Positions 1-12,361 of a DNA stretch of 64,000 bases are shown here, one piece after another. The translations under genes were made by a program, and so were the position numbers. Position 1 is the first letter of the stretch. The number at the start of each line of letters is the position of its first letter. The stretch comes from Epiperipatus broadwayi. Lineage: Eukaryota > Onychophora > Udeonychophora > Euonychophora > Peripatidae. The stretch covers positions 62,001 through 126,000 of the forward strand of contig JAQFVV010001034.1 of NCBI GenBank assembly GCA_028023455.1. Reading direction: 5' to 3'. The notes below the pieces were generated by a model. It made no database searches. It was not told the DNA's origin and saw nothing but the letters and a program-made list of their open reading frames with translations.

Positions 1-1250
1 GTCTTATTGACATTTTCAGAAAGGTAATATCAGGTAACTACTGTTGACATTCAATCAGTTTCATTCAGTCTAATTTGATTGACTTCAGGCAGGCAAATCA
101 TCAAGTACACATATATGGGCTATGAACCACACAGAAAAGCTATCCTTGCTTCCATATGACTTCAAACTATCATTGTGAAACTAGCAGCAACTGTATTTCT
201 TGTGTTCAGTTATAACTTCATAATAATAATGATCTAATGATTTTTCTCTTAAACCCATAATAATAATGATCTAATGATTTTTCTCTTAAACCCACCTTTT
301 TTATAGTTTATGGTGGAATTTGAAATCAAGTTTTTTCTTTATTTTCATCACAAAAAAAGTTAATGACTCTTCAATTTACATTAATTAAAATCATTTTTTT
401 TTACTATATAAAAGTATTTTTAATCTTTCCACTAACATTAGTTTGTAGGATTTAAAATCAAAGTATATTATACTAATTTAATCAAAAACATTAATTTAAA
501 ATTTTTTTTTAAATCTAATTAAAAATAGTTAGGGGAATTTTATAATTATCTGTATTATCTATTTTAATATGGAATGAAGCTTGTTTTAGATTTTGTTTTA
601 ATGATCAAAATCAGAACTAAATAAACATTAAATATACATTTTTAAAAGTTTAATTTACAATAATTTTTTTAAATTCAAAATTATTATTTAACCCTTAACT
701 ATTATTCCACTGTATATATTTTTTTAAACAAATATATACAAAAAGTTTTGTGTTCATTTTTACTTTTTCTTTTAATTATGTCTATATGCATTGTACCATG
801 TATATTAATCATAATTTTTTTAAAAATTATGAAGCATATAATGCAGATATATAGATTTTATAACATATCTCTTGCTAGCGTTACTTAAGGTAAAATCCAT
901 TTCATTATTTGTGTACAATAGTAAATAAATAATCGAATGATTTATTTTTATATTCATAAGTAGTTCTGTCACTGGAAGTGAAGGAACTCAGCTACAATTC
1001 TTGGATCCAGTTCACCATTGTACCACTCCAATAAACCATATATCATATGGTTTATTGCTGAGCAATTTACAAGAAGATTGAGAAGCGGAGGTATCAGATT
1101 TAGGATATGATCCATAAATCTCACGCTCTAAATTCCAGTACTCTTATCATTGCATCAAATCATAGAGTAATTTGAGGATATTTGAACAAAACTGCAAATA
1201 TTGTTATTAATACAAATGGAATTAAATTTACTCCCTATTACTAAAATTTT
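1..1250. other. A+T-rich spacer, no gene seen
   Basis: Apart from the small tandem duplication listed separately, I see only low-complexity A+T-rich DNA with many T and A runs. No open reading frame here has a recognisable family signature. Confidence 0.6.
219..292. repeat. 37 bp direct tandem duplication
   Basis: A 37 bp unit beginning cataataataatgatctaat occurs twice back to back (about 219-255 and 256-292) with no mismatch that I can see. It is a recent local duplication. Confidence 0.9.
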
Positions 1251-1369
1251 TTTTAAAATAAGTAGTTCACTGTAGGACCAAGGCCTCTCCAATAGAGTTC
1301 TCATAAGGAATGGTGAAGGAGAAAGCAATAATTACAATTCTTGACAATTTTGGAGTATTATGGAGTTTG

Positions 1370-1520
1370 ACTAGTTTTCTAATATTATTTTATCCTTTAG
1401 CTAATGATAGCTAGATACCCACATACCAACCAGTGTTGACGATAGCTGGACTGGTATAGGCTATGCATCTGAAGAAAAAGAAACCCTAGCTTTTGAAAAA
1501 GAATTTTTATTTGATCGAGA
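1370..1520. repeat. Dispersed repeat, copy 1 of 2
   Basis: This stretch is a diverged match to 17235-17405. Shared landmarks in order are a tag-rich start (gctagata), tctggtat or actggtat, gcatctgaa/catatctgaaagaaaaa, and ttttatttg followed by a B-box-like tcgagatttgaatctcaga here (ctcaaattcaaatcttca in copy 2). The last element suggests a decayed tRNA-derived SINE, but no A box is clear. Confidence 0.4.
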
Positions 1521-1534
1521 TTTGAATCTCAGAA

Positions 1535-3355
1535 CGGAAGCATAGTAGTAGATATATTGTCATTGCATTACAAGATGTGGGTAAATTGTTTAATCATTTA
1601 ATGCCAAGTATATAAAAGTCTTTGATAGATGAATTGATTTTTTTTCTTTACAAATTTATTTTAATATCATTTTCATTTTTAAAAATCTTTTTGATTAGAA
1701 CAGGATAATTTTTGTATGGTAGCATTTTTAATTTTCATTTCCTCTTTTTTATATATATTTTTAAAAGAATCCAATCTTTTTTAAAAAATTAATAGCTTTT
1801 AGATTTGAAAAATTTGGTAATTCATTTTCTGAAAATATTACCTTCAATAAGGAATGGAAGTTTAAGTATTTAATATCACATTTAATGTCAACAGGCAAAT
1901 TTCATTTTACAGCTAACTAACTCGCAGATCAAGTCTTCTATAGGTTATTTCTCTGCTTAGAAATTTGATGGGTTGAGAAGGAGGGGAAGGGGGTGTGTGT
2001 GAAAAATCTTGGTATCTAAAGTTACTAATCAGCTCTTTTTTTTTTTCTTGAAACATGATCAAGAAATAGTAAGAATTCTGTTTATTATTCATTTTTCTAA
2101 AGACATAAATGTACGCTTTTGTAGGGAGATTTTTTTTTTCCACTGTGAAATCGTTAAATGTTGAAAATGAATCTTTTTTTTTATATTGTAAGTCATATAC
2201 TATCTTATAGGTCATTAACTTTTCAAAAAATGTTTCTGGTTTTGTAAAATAATGTGACAATGATTAGCAGTAGAAATAAAACTTGAGGAAGAAGAAGAGA
2301 TTGTGTATAAAAAAATATTGAAATTTTTTTTTGTGTTAACTATTTTATAAATCATAAATTATTTTATATTACATTATCACTATCTCCCTCGTGTTTTTTT
2401 TCCCTCATAATGATTAAACATAGCTTTGACTATATAATCTTACTTTGTTATATTTTATGCTGTTTTTATTTTATAATCTTTTTTTTTTAAATCCAAGAGT
2501 TGATAAGTCTATATGTTTAATTTCATGGGCAGATTTTTGATGACTAATAAGTTTCTTACCTTTAATATTTTTTCACCCCCCTCCTCCTTAAAACTAACTT
2601 TTGGGAAGTTAATAAGTTTGGGTACTCTCCTCCCACATAAAAAAAGTAACCAAATGGTTTAATGCTGGAAGTTTTTAAGAAGGTTGGATATCAGAGGTGG
2701 CTGAGCAGAAATTGCTTTAATGGTCTTTGAACTCTGGAGTTTGCATTTCTACTCTCAGTCTAGAGTTTCGTATTTATTCATTTGCTTCTTTAAGTATTCT
2801 ATAGAAATGTGGACATTAATATGGATCATGTCATGTACTCATCCACATTGGATAGGACTTTGATAGCATATTTGCATATTTGCATGCCATATTCATGATC
2901 TGTGATGCAAATTTAGACCAGGTGAATCATATATTTTTTTTCCAAATTTCAAACAGGGAGTTTAAGTTATGTAAGTACTATGCGGCAGTGAAATTAGTTA
3001 CTTTGCCCGATATGTTATGTAGTAATCAGACTTTCTATTGACATCAAGATTTTTTAAAAATTAAGATTGTAAGATCTTAGTATGCTCTTCCATGGGTTTA
3101 TTACTGTAAATCATAGCTTCATTGTATAGGTATGTGAAGCAACTTCCCCCTCTCCCTTCATTATTGTGAACTTGAATAAATGTTTGGTGGGTCAGGAAGA
3201 ATATCAAGATTTTCTCAAAGTTATTTTATAGCATTTAAATATTGATAGTTTTTTTAATTGAAAGATGAGACTGAGCCTGTAATATAATGGATAGCTACAA
3301 TTAAGCTGTGTGGAATTACACTATGAAGGAAGTTAAAAGATGTCATACAAAATAT
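1535..3355. other. A+T-rich spacer, no gene seen
   Basis: T- and A-rich low-complexity DNA. The 115-codon reading frame on the minus strand (1913-2260) crosses several T runs and resembles no known family, so I do not call it a gene. Confidence 0.5.
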
Positions 3356-3458
3356 CAAACATATAGACTCAGGATTGCCAATTCCTCTACAAGCTTTATG
3401 ATAAATGCTTAGCCAGAGCCAGCACTTAAAATATCTCTGTCAGGAACCTCTCCCCAAA

Positions 3459-3499
3459 CCCCTGACCATGGTTTCATGCTTTGGCACTCCTCAGAGAGG
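3459..3499 (-). ncRNA. Hammerhead-like ribozyme (left arm)
   Basis: On the minus strand this is the same sequence as 3795-3835: stem I CCTCT/AGGGG, CTGAGGA, stem II GTGC-CAAA-GCAT, GAAA, and stem III ACC/GGT closing on C17. It is the antisense partner of the copy in the other arm, so any one transcript of the element contains one ribozyme and its complement. Confidence 0.55.
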
Positions 3500-3794
3500 T
3501 GTCAGGGTAGATTCAGACACTAGATCTAAAAATACCAACCCAAATCCAAGCACTTATCTAAAAGTTATCTATTGAGTGGAAAATGTGAAATTTTCAGACA
3601 TCTACATGCCTTCAAACCCAGCTATCCAACTCAAATAGCTATATGGGGCTGATAGCTATTTGAGTTGGATAGCTGGGTTTGAAGGCATGTAGATGTCTGA
3701 AAATTTCACATTTTCCACTCAATAGATAACTTTTAGATAAGCGCTTGGATTTGGGTTGGTATTTTTAGATCTAGTGTCTGAATCTACCCTGACA

Positions 3795-3835
3795 CCTCTC
3801 TGAGGAGTGCCAAAGCATGAAACCATGGTCAGGGG
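3795..3835 (+). ncRNA. Hammerhead-like ribozyme, type I, short stem III
   Basis: All conserved core positions are present in order. Stem I 5' strand is CCTCT (3795-3799), then CTGAGGA (3800-3806), stem II GTGC-CAAA-GCAT (3807-3818, four pairs including one G-U), GAAA (3819-3822), a stem III of two or three pairs (ACC/GGT with a tiny loop), the cleavage triplet GUC ending at 3830, and stem I 3' strand AGGGG (3831-3835), pairing with CCTCT with one wobble. Very short stem III is known for hammerheads of Penelope-like elements and animal retrozymes. Activity is not shown here. Confidence 0.6.
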
Positions 3836-4344
3836 TTTGGGGAGAGGTTCCTGACAGAGATATTTTAAGTGCCGGCTCTGGCTAAGCATTTATCATAAAG
3901 CTTGTAGAGGAATTGGAAATCCTCATTGTTTATAACTTACAAGCTTAAGAGATAGGATCATGTGATCTATAACTCTTATTTTGATATAGACTCAGGGATG
4001 TGAATGTATTTGGGTTTCCCAAATTAATTTATATAACCGTTACTGCACGATGCATCCTTATTTTAATATTTTTAATCTTTCTGTTTTTTGAACATGGGAT
4101 TGGAGGTACTTTGCACATTTATGAGTAGCTACTAATGATGATGATGAGCTGACTTATAATCACCTCAAATAGCCATCAAATAGTATGAATAGATGATTTG
4201 TCTGGCTGGCTATTATTAGCCAAGGAGTTAGGATCAGAAAATTAATTTGATTGGTTTAGATATAGTCCACATTAATCTACATGTGTTAGATGAATATTAT
4301 CTGTAAAATAAAAAATTAGGATTGTAGTAGATCTTCATCCCTTG

Positions 4345-4420
4345 GTTTAGTGCAAGGATAGAGTGGCAGACCCCAGAGCTGAAAGTTCATGGATCACAGT
4401 TCACCTCATTGTCCAAGCAT
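4345..4420 (+). repeat. Short tRNA-like repeat, copy 1 of 2
   Basis: The motif ggtttagtgcaaggatagag followed by tggcag also occurs, diverged, on the minus strand at 16060-16130 (gatttagtgcaataatagag, then tggcag). The first part resembles a tRNA A box and the second copy ends in a B-box-like ggttgcaactc. It is probably a decayed tRNA-derived SINE. Confidence 0.3.
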
Positions 4421-4577
4421 CAAACTATTTGGCCATAAACATATGACTTCCTAAGCATCAAAGTAACATCTTAACCATATCTTATTTCAAACAATGTTAT
4501 TTATGTGTGTGTTTAAAAAGAATGTAAGTAAAAAGTAGATGTAATTAATTTTTAAAAACTAATTCAAAGTTGAATAT

Positions 4578-4945
4578 CATCATCACCATCACTTTCAACC
4601 ACTGTTGAACTAGTGTAGGATGAAGGTCTCTTCAAATTTAATCCAGATTTTCCTGTTTATAATCTCCCTTGACAATCTTCCCAGCAAACTTCTTATTCCA
4701 TCCGTCCATTTCAAATGTGGTCTCTTTCTAGGCCTTTCACAATCTTTGAGATCCAGTTTAAAACTGTTTATGTATCATCATCTCTTCTAACAGTATATCC
4801 AGCCTGGCTGTAGTTCAAATCTCTTAAATGATGCCCAAGATACTTGTTTGTTCTCTCAACCTCTTACTTTGCTGAGTGGTTTGCAGTCTTGATAATTGCT
4901 CTTTTGTTAGTCTTAAAGTCTCAGCTCCACATGTAAGAAATATCA
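4578..4945 (-). mobile_element. RTE-like LINE, 3' fragment
   Basis: The minus strand carries the 3' end of the RTE family seen complete at 19857-22650. It is recognised by the terminal GATGGTGATGATGATA-type tail (plus strand atcatcatcaccatcac at 4578), the ccactg...ggatgaaggtctct block, and the reverse-transcriptase C-terminal region. It is 5'-truncated and too mutated to hold an open frame. Confidence 0.8.
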
Positions 4946-5187
4946 AATATATGAAATTTAATATTTTATGTTTATATCTCATTGCTTGAAATAATGATAT
5001 ATTTTATATCCTGCTATTATTTTGATTACATGAATAGTTTGGTATTAGAGGTAGTGATCTTTATTTTTGTTATTTTAATACACTAAATTTCAGTTTTTCA
5101 TTTTGTTTTAATATGAATTTAGATATGTATGTTTAAAAGTTGGAATTTCTTGCGTCATTTGCATTAATGTTGCATCAAGTATTTCTG

Positions 5188-5262
5188 GTTGGTGGCCTAG
5201 TGGCTAGCATAACTGCCTTCCAAGCAGCTGGTCCAGGTTCACTTCCTGGTCTTTGCATTTGA
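5188..5262 (+). repeat. tRNA-Gly-like SINE or tRNA pseudogene
   Basis: The segment reads like a tRNA. The A-box region is TGGCCTAGTGGCTAGCAT, an anticodon arm is CTGCCTTCCAAGCAG with TCC in the anticodon position, and the B-box region is GGTTCACTTCC. The arrangement is that of tRNA-Gly(UCC). The acceptor stem does not close and the sequence continues into tttgcatttgacata, so a tRNA-derived SINE is more likely than a working tRNA. Confidence 0.55.
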
Positions 5263-5279
5263 CATATGAAAAACGTATT

Positions 5280-8100
5280 TATGTTTGAATGTAAACATTA
5301 AGAGAAAGAAAACTAAAGTTGCAAATCTCCAAACATTCCACTAGAAAGCATCAGTTCAAACGAGAAAATATTAAAGAGTTATCTTGTTTTTATGGATGAA
5401 TAAGAATTGGATCTGTGTTTGTTTTATGACTCACTTTATATATAAATATTCTCTGTTTTCTATTGTATTTGCTTTCAGAACAGTTTATATTTGCCTGATT
5501 AATGAGATTTGTTTTCACTTCTTTGCATTATTAATCTCATACTTCTTGATCAAGTTGCAATTTTTAGTATCTATACAAACGTATCAGACCATTGATAAAG
5601 ATGGCACCACCTGTTATTTAAGGATATCACCTTGACTACAGGTTGAGATTGTTGATAGTTTAAGGGTTGATTGTTATCATTATAATGTAAATAAGAGCAA
5701 ATCTCTACCTTACTATCTGTCGTGAGCTTGAATAATCAGTTACTGCCATATCAGTTCATGGTTTTTAACTTCATCAATGAAGGCTTGGGTATTCAGAGCT
5801 GGAATTTCTGTTAGTTTATTTTTAACTTTTTTTTTTTAAGTCCAAAATTACCCCCCCCCCCCCAATTTTGAACCTAAGCCAAACTGCTTATATAGCTATG
5901 CACACTACAATCCAGCAGTTACTAATTATCTTGGTTTACAATAAATAGTGCTAGAATAGAGAGCTATTTTTGTTTACATTATAATGCAGTAATCTAAATA
6001 ATCAAGAAGTATTGTGTTGCTAATATTATTGCTGGTTAGAAAAGAATTGAGGTCCGTGAAAGGTATAGTTACTGACCTGGGATACTCAGCCTTAGTTTTT
6101 CATAATTACTAATTAATATTTCCCAAACAATATATTTATGGATATTGACTCCAAATGCCAATTCTGTGCTTACATAAGAATGATACTGAAGGGTAAGTGA
6201 GAGTAATGAGATTGTATTAATAAATGCCAGGCGACTAGCTAACTTGCTCAAGGTCAATAGTACTTGGCCTGACAGAAACATGCTAATTTAAGATAGCTCA
6301 CATTAAACTATTTAACAAAAAGCATACATACGTTTTAACTAAATGAATAATTATAAAATAAGAAACAGAAATAATGGTGCTCAATTGTTTAATAAAAATA
6401 TAATCATCTATACATCTTTGATTGTCAGAAATTGTTATTTACTACAGAGATGAAATATTTTATCTTTAATATTGTTTATATGACTTAATATAAAGAAATT
6501 ACTAACTATAATTATAAGCTTGATAATTCACATGATTATAAATGTGAAATAACATATATATTACCTTTGGGTCCTTGGGGAAATTAGATCGCTGACATTC
6601 ATGAAGAATACTTAGTAAACACTATGGCCATAGAGAGTGTCCAGAAAGAATGTCTTTGCTTTTAAAAATTCCAATGAAATGATGATGAATCAGAATACTT
6701 GATGAACCGAATGTGTATGGATGCGGATTTTTGCTTTGAACGATGAAAGGATCATATAGTATCTTTTGTGGAATGATAGGATAAAAGCCCAACCCATTTA
6801 GGACTTTATCCCCAACATATTCATGTTAGCTGGCATATATATTTTCTTCCAATATTCTAAGTCATTTACCTCGAGTATTAATTAATATCAGCATAAAAAC
6901 TAAACCGGTCTTCTGATTATTCTATTATACTTTTTTTTTAATGTTCTATCTCCTTTTTCTGAAGCAATCCTTCCCACCATTCATAAGAAATGTTCGATAT
7001 TTTTTTACCCTTATCCTCTGTGATCTCATTAGTCCGGGACACCACTGTCTCAGGTCTGGCGTCTTTTGTCTTCTTATTTCTTTTTACGAAGAAAATCTTT
7101 AAGCAAGTTTTTTAATCTTAATATTTTGTTAGAATCTTTTAAAAATAACTTTACACAATACTTACAGTAAAAGCATTCCATAGATAACATTTGTTTCATT
7201 ACTCGTCATTTATATATTTTGTTAAATAAAATAAAATTATATATACACACACACACACACACACACAAGTATAATTATACGCTTTTTCCAGAATATTATT
7301 TTTATACATTTGATTATATAGTAAGATATATATACACATAGTCCATTAAAACAAATAAGTACAAATCCCCCCCCCCCCGTAAGGCTATCTTGGCTAATTT
7401 ATTCATTTTGACTCAATCAAATATATACATTTGATATATCTGCATATATGTTTGGATATCTAGAATACCCTTCAATTTGTAACAGGGTTTAAACCTGGTT
7501 CCTGTTACAATGTATTTTACCAGAATATACAAGTTCTTTCTTGAGATCATTACAATTCTTTTACAATGGACTTCTGGCTCATATTATCCAAAAGAAAAAG
7601 CTGGATTTAAAAGTGATTTTAGCAAAATAGGTTACATTCAAGTAATCTGAAAATTATAGGAAGAATCAATGAGTATAAGTTGCTATTTTTCATTGAGTTT
7701 TAGACTAATGTAAAAGCATTTAATGTTCCAAGCATTTTTAGAAGGTTAGCATTTGATAATATCATGACATGATCCCAGCATATTGTCTGATTCTAATAAA
7801 TTTTATTTATCTAAATGCAAGAGTAGTACCACCAAAAAGATTAACATTGGCAATCTTAGATGTGCTATAGAATGATCACATAAATCTAAAATATTTTATA
7901 GTAGTTTTATGGGAAGAATTTTATAGATCAAAATAGAAAGCTAAAAAATTAAAAATATATAGAGAGGATTATATAAGTCATCCAAATTTTGAAGTTGAAT
8001 TGATTTCTTTTACAAATATTTTTTTCAGGAAATATAAGAGCTATAGAATGAAAACACAAAAATAGGATTGAAGATGTTTAATGATACTTCAAAAAAAAAA
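5280..8100. other. A+T-rich spacer with microsatellites
   Basis: I see no supported gene. The interval holds a C13 run at 5851-5863, a C12 run at 7367-7378, and an (AC)n microsatellite at about 7244-7267. The small open frames at 5384-5635 and 6069-6281 have no recognisable domain. Confidence 0.5.
7244..7267. repeat. (AC)n microsatellite
   Basis: About twelve uninterrupted AC dinucleotides follow an AT-alternating stretch. Confidence 0.95.
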
Positions 8101-8109
8101 AAAAAAAAA

Positions 8110-8650
8110 AGAAGTTAATATCTATAAATATTTTGGTCAGATTATTAATACTAATGCAAATGTGATGGGTGAAATTACTTGTAGAATTAAACTGGGATAG
8201 GATTTTTTTGGTAGAAATAATTTATTAAGAAGAAATACGCCTATGTGTTTGAAAGAAAAGGGTCTAAATAAAGTGTTTACCAATGCTTATATGGATTCTG
8301 GAGTTGGTTGCTATGCAGATATTTCTGCAAAATATTAGAGTTGATATGTTAGGAATGACAAGGAGGGACTAAAAGTGTAATGGATGGATGGAGACAAGAA
8401 GGCATTCTTGATATCAATAAAAGAATTAAGAATCTGGTCTAGATACTTTGATAGAGGAAATGATAATAAATGGGGAGTCAAAGTTTTAAACTGGATCTTA
8501 AGAGATCATTAAACAAAGTCTAGAAAGAAGAGATAATGAAGTTTTGCTTGATTATAGAAAAGAGGATCTATAGATAGGAAATACTAGATTAAATTTGGAG
8601 ATATTCTTCCTGCAATAGCTGAATGTGATCTTGATAATGATAATCTAATT
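8110..8650 (+). mobile_element. RTE-like LINE, degenerate 3' part
   Basis: This follows an A20 run (8091-8110). In broken frames it translates to the RT thumb and C-terminal region of the RTE family: the block equivalent to the sequence around 22045-22160 at 19857-22650 (tataaatattttggtcagat..., then the GEI..RIKLG and FFGRNN-like stretch), the RMLGMT-like region, and the terminal ctgcaatagctgaatgtgatcttgataatgataa tail. It is much more diverged than the other copies and therefore probably older. Confidence 0.7.
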
Positions 8651-8699
8651 ATATTCTAGTGGAATTAATCATTTTTATGTTAAACTGCTAATTTTTTTA

Positions 8700-9335
8700 T
8701 ATTAAAATTAAGAGCTTGCTGATACTTCATTGAAACCGCCTGCGGTGGAATCTAGCGGGCCATCTTGCAATGGATAATAATAAATGTTTAATCTCTGCCA
8801 ACACTGCATTATAGCAGTGGATAAAATCCTGGACATCAGGGGTTGTTTTTTCTCAGGAGACTTTACAGTTATCAGGTTATCTATCTTCCTGACATGCTTT
8901 TTGGTACACAAGGTGCAGGACAAAGTTCACACAACCAACACCGGACCCCAATGCTATATTTTGCAATAAGCTCAAAGCTCTTCTAAACAAGGACAAGATA
9001 ATATCCTCTAGATTTTTGTTTAATAATTCATGAAGCCTACTAGTATGTTCCACAGACTCTACATGAATTTTGGACCTGATATATTCACATTGTAGTGTAT
9101 CGTGGAAAAAGTAGTCTATGTTGCAACATGTCGGATTTTACTAGAGAGGCATTGATTTCACACTACATGTATTCCAGCTGATGTTAGCATTATTGGGTCA
9201 ACCTCAAAAGGGGTGGGCAATGCAAACAAAATAGTACGTATTTACTCATATATCAACCTGCTAGTGCATAGGATGGCTCTGGCTTACATCTACCATACCA
9301 ATGTTAGCAATGGATGAGCCAACATTAACAAAGTA
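8700..9335. other. Unclassified segment, less A+T-rich
   Basis: This segment has visibly more G and C than its neighbours and lacks the usual homopolymer runs. Overlapping frames of 71 codons (minus, 8708-8923) and 61 codons (plus, 8784-8969) lie in it. I recognise neither. It may be an old repeat or decayed coding DNA. Confidence 0.3.
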
Positions 9336-9840
9336 TTTTTATTATTCATCTGTACAATTTTATTATGTCAATAAATATATATTTTTTTAATAAAATTAAT
9401 TAAATTGATAAATTTAGTTTAATTAAATTTTAATAATTTTGAAGAACAGGTAGTAAATACTAATTTTTATTGCTTAATCTTTATCAAGACAATGATTTTT
9501 CTAGTTTTTGTAACCAAGACTATTATGTTTTAAAACTATCCAAAATTTAGTTTTCCAAAAATCATATTTTTGTGAAATATATATAATGATATTTCATAAA
9601 TTCTTATAACTGCAGTTCACTATAATATAGGAATTTAGAATCTATAACTTTTTGTCAGCATGTAATTTATACACTACTATATTTGATTTAACTTTTCCTT
9701 TTTAAAATTAGTTTTAGTTACAAAATACATTTAAACGGAAATGTTATTTCTATTTATGCTGTTTTATCAGAACACTAATAGTATGTGTAGGCAAGTAAGC
9801 TATCATACAAATCATTGGTCTACATAACATCATTGTGTTT

Positions 9841-10205
9841 TCCTAAAGGTTTGGGATAATGGTGTTCTAGTTATATTTTTATATTGGACTATTTCCATCA
9901 TCTAATATGAGCATTGAATATCTTTAGAAAAATTAAACTTTATTTAAATATTCCGAATACATTCAACTGTTAGTAATAGCACATCTAAGAGTCCAGATTT
10001 AAATCCCAGGTCAGGCAAGCAACACCTGAAGAAGAGAGAAGAATAATACCTCTTGAAACATTGTGCATATACTAACCTGTTTGATGTACTTTTACTAACA
10101 GTTGAATGTATTGGGAATATTTAAATAAAGTTAAATGTTTCTAAAGACATTCAATATGCATATTAGATGATGGAAATAGTCCAATATAAAAATACAACTA
10201 CATCA
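9841..10205 (+). mobile_element. Penelope-type terminal region, solo copy
   Basis: This matches the terminal region that bounds the Penelope-like element at 42878-46178. The ends are inverted repeats (gactatttccatcatctaat at the left, attagatgatggaaatagtc at the right). Between them lie a B-box-like ccagatttaaatcccaggtc, the acacctgaagaag motif, and ttgaaacattgtgcatatac. No coding sequence remains, so it is best read as a short non-autonomous or deleted copy. Confidence 0.65.
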
Positions 10206-10214
10206 CATCATTTT

Positions 10215-11005
10215 TATGATGTAGTCATGATGAAAGAATATTGTTTATAATTTAGTGCCTATGGACTTCTATTATATGTTACACAAAATATTTTCTAAAA
10301 ATTTCATATGTTCTTTAAATAAACTATTATATGTTGATTTTCCACATATTTATTTTGCTTCTTTGATTAATTATAATGCAAAAAAATAATGGCAAATATA
10401 AAATCTTAAAACTATTTTAGAGAGTTAACTGAACCAGAATATGAATATTTATGAAGCACTGTAAATTAACCACCAACAACTGTACCTGATACAGCTTTAC
10501 ATTTTTATGTTAAAATTTTATAGATTTTTAAAAATTAAATAGGTGTCTATCTCAGAATCTACCTAGATATGTCTTTGTAGAAATTACATTAGTTTGAATT
10601 TACATAGTGAAAAATTTAGTGGTATCTTATACTACTTGTAGTCTAAATATATTTTTCCTGTTTTTTTTTTCAATCTATGACTTTTTTTTTTTTACTTTTT
10701 AAGACAAATATTATAATATTGATCATAAGAAAGCAAAAAACTGATTTAAAATAATACTTTTCTAGTTGTGGTATCAATTGTAGCATTTATGTCATAAAAA
10801 CAACTTGTAGCCATTGTGGGTTAAATTAATTACACAATTTTATTTTCCACTGGAACTCAATTTTTAAGTGCTGATTTTATTCACTACTTTATTTGACACT
10901 TCTTTTTTAAATACATTAAGACTATTACTAATCATTTATTAGAGTAAATAATTATTAATGTATTCATTTGAAAAGAATATTATCAAATAAAATATTGCAA
11001 GGGGA
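10215..11005. other. A+T-rich spacer, no gene seen
   Basis: Low-complexity A+T-rich DNA with T runs. Nothing recognisable. Confidence 0.5.
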
Positions 11006-11007
11006 AA

Positions 11008-11925
11008 AATCATCATCATCAACCATTATCAATCCACTGCAGGATGAAGGTCTCTCCAAGTTTAATCCATCTTTTCTGATCTTTAGCTTCTCTTTTCCAC
11101 AACACCCCTGCACATTTTCTTATTTCATCCATCCATCTCACATGTGGTCTCTTTCTGGGTCTTTTACAATCTCTTGGAATCCAGTTTAAAATTTCAATTG
11201 TCCATCTATTATCATTTCTTCTAGCAAATATGTCCAGCCCAACTCCATTTCAATCTTTTAATTTTTTCAATAAGGTCAGTAACACCTGTTTGTTGTCTTA
11301 CCCATACATTGCGTTTTCGATCTCTTCTTGTTACTCCCAACATACATCTCTCCATACTCCTTTGAGTGGTCTGAAGTCTCTGTATTGCTCTTCTATTAAG
11401 TGTTCAAGTCTCAGATCCATAAGTAAGAACTGGTAAAACACATTTGTTAAAAACCATTCTTTTTAAACACATAGGCATATTTCCTTTTAGTATCAAGTTA
11501 TTTCTACCAAAAGCACTCCAACCAAGTTTAATTCTATGATTAATTTCCTCCAGTATGTTTCCATCTGTATTAATAATCTGACCTAGGTATTTGTAACTGT
11601 TAACTTCTTCTAATTCTTCATAATCAATCTTTATTTTCATATTTTGAGCAAATCGATTAAACATTACTTTAGTCTTTTTAACATTTATCTTTAGTCCTAC
11701 TTTTCTACTTTCATCTGCTAACTCCTGCAACATTTCCTGCAGCTCTGAAGCATTATTTGCAAAAGCAACTACATCATCTGCAAAATCTAAATGACTTAAA
11801 TACTCTCCATTTACTTTCATTCCTTTAGTTTCCCATTTTAATCCACAAAATACTTCTTGCAGCACTGCTATAAAAAGTTTTGGAGATATGGAGTCACCTT
11901 GCCTTACACCTTTCTCAATGTTGAT
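11008..11925 (-). mobile_element. RTE-like LINE, 5'-truncated, about 0.9 kb
   Basis: The minus-strand 3' end of the RTE family starts at the catcatcatcaaccattatc tail (about 11010) and runs to a truncation near 11925, just upstream of the RT 'GVRQGDS' block (plus strand ccttgccttacacc is its complement). It retains RT palm, thumb and C-terminal sequence. Confidence 0.9.
11404..11865 (-). pseudogene. RTE reverse transcriptase fragment with intact FADD box
   Basis: This 153-codon open frame is the best-preserved piece of RTE reverse transcriptase in the window. It begins in the palm (QEVFCGLKWE), carries the catalytic LDFADDVV box at about residues 26-33, then the connecting region with a KKTKVMFN-like motif, the thumb segment (SYKYLGQIINTDGN), and the GWSAFGRNN and VLPVLTYGSE motifs. 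It acts in target-primed reverse transcription when part of a whole LINE protein. Here the endonuclease, the RT fingers and the palm A block are missing because of 5' truncation, and the C-terminal region is out of frame downstream. It has no promoter of its own that I can see. It is a dead fragment, not an expressed gene. Confidence 0.85.
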
Positions 11926-11929
11926 TTAA

Positions 11930-12355
11930 AAATACACACACATATATAAATATGTTTATACATGTTTCATTTTTTAAGCATATGTCTCTCCCTTTAATGA
12001 GTATTATTTTCACCTATTGTCCTTCAATGATCATTCAGTAAGTTAATTAGTGTGTTTGTTAAAATAAATATTTTTATCATATTTTTATTATATATATATA
12101 TTCAGAAATAATAAAATAAAAGTAAATTATACTGCAATCTTCCTCTTTTAAATAGTTACATTTTCAATACTTCAAAATACAAAATAAATGTATATAATTA
12201 TCATTCCTATTTTAAATAATAAATACTGAATATTTTGGGAAAAAAGTACTTTTTTTAAAAATATCAATTATAGAAAAAAAAAAAGGTAGGGTAATTGAAT
12301 ATGGCGTTACAAAGTTGATGGGAATTGCTAATAAACTAATTTTTTTCCAAATATA
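11930..12355. other. A+T-rich spacer
   Basis: Low-complexity A+T-rich DNA with short AC and AT alternations. No gene or repeat family recognised. Confidence 0.5.
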
Positions 12356-12361
12356 CATCAA

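Larger units (their letters stand above)
3361..3996. mobile_element. Foldback element with hammerhead-like arms and 13 bp TSD
   Basis: Two nearly perfect inverted arms of about 270 bp (3374-3642 and 3652-3920) are separated by a loop of about 9 nt, forming a very long hairpin. The 13-mer atatagactcagg flanks it exactly at 3361-3373 and 3984-3996 and is read as the target-site duplication. The left arm starts directly at the duplication. On the right an unpaired tail of about 63 nt (3921-3983) precedes the second duplication and contains aagcttaagag and catgtgat, also found in the tail of the element at 24489-25411. Each arm carries a hammerhead-like core in opposite orientation. No protein is encoded. 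The arms are homologous to single-copy sequence at 14825-15165, so this looks like an inverted dimer of that unit. Confidence 0.85.

Noticed and set aside
1913-2260. 115-codon minus-strand frame
   Set aside because: Composition follows local T runs, and there is no recognisable motif or neighbour that would support a gene or exon.
10026-10059. Hammerhead-like CTGAAGA...GAAAC in the Penelope terminal region
   Set aside because: The core words are present, but stem II pairs only if a base is bulged, and the nucleotide at the cleavage position would be G, which hammerheads do not accept. I list it only as an end motif.
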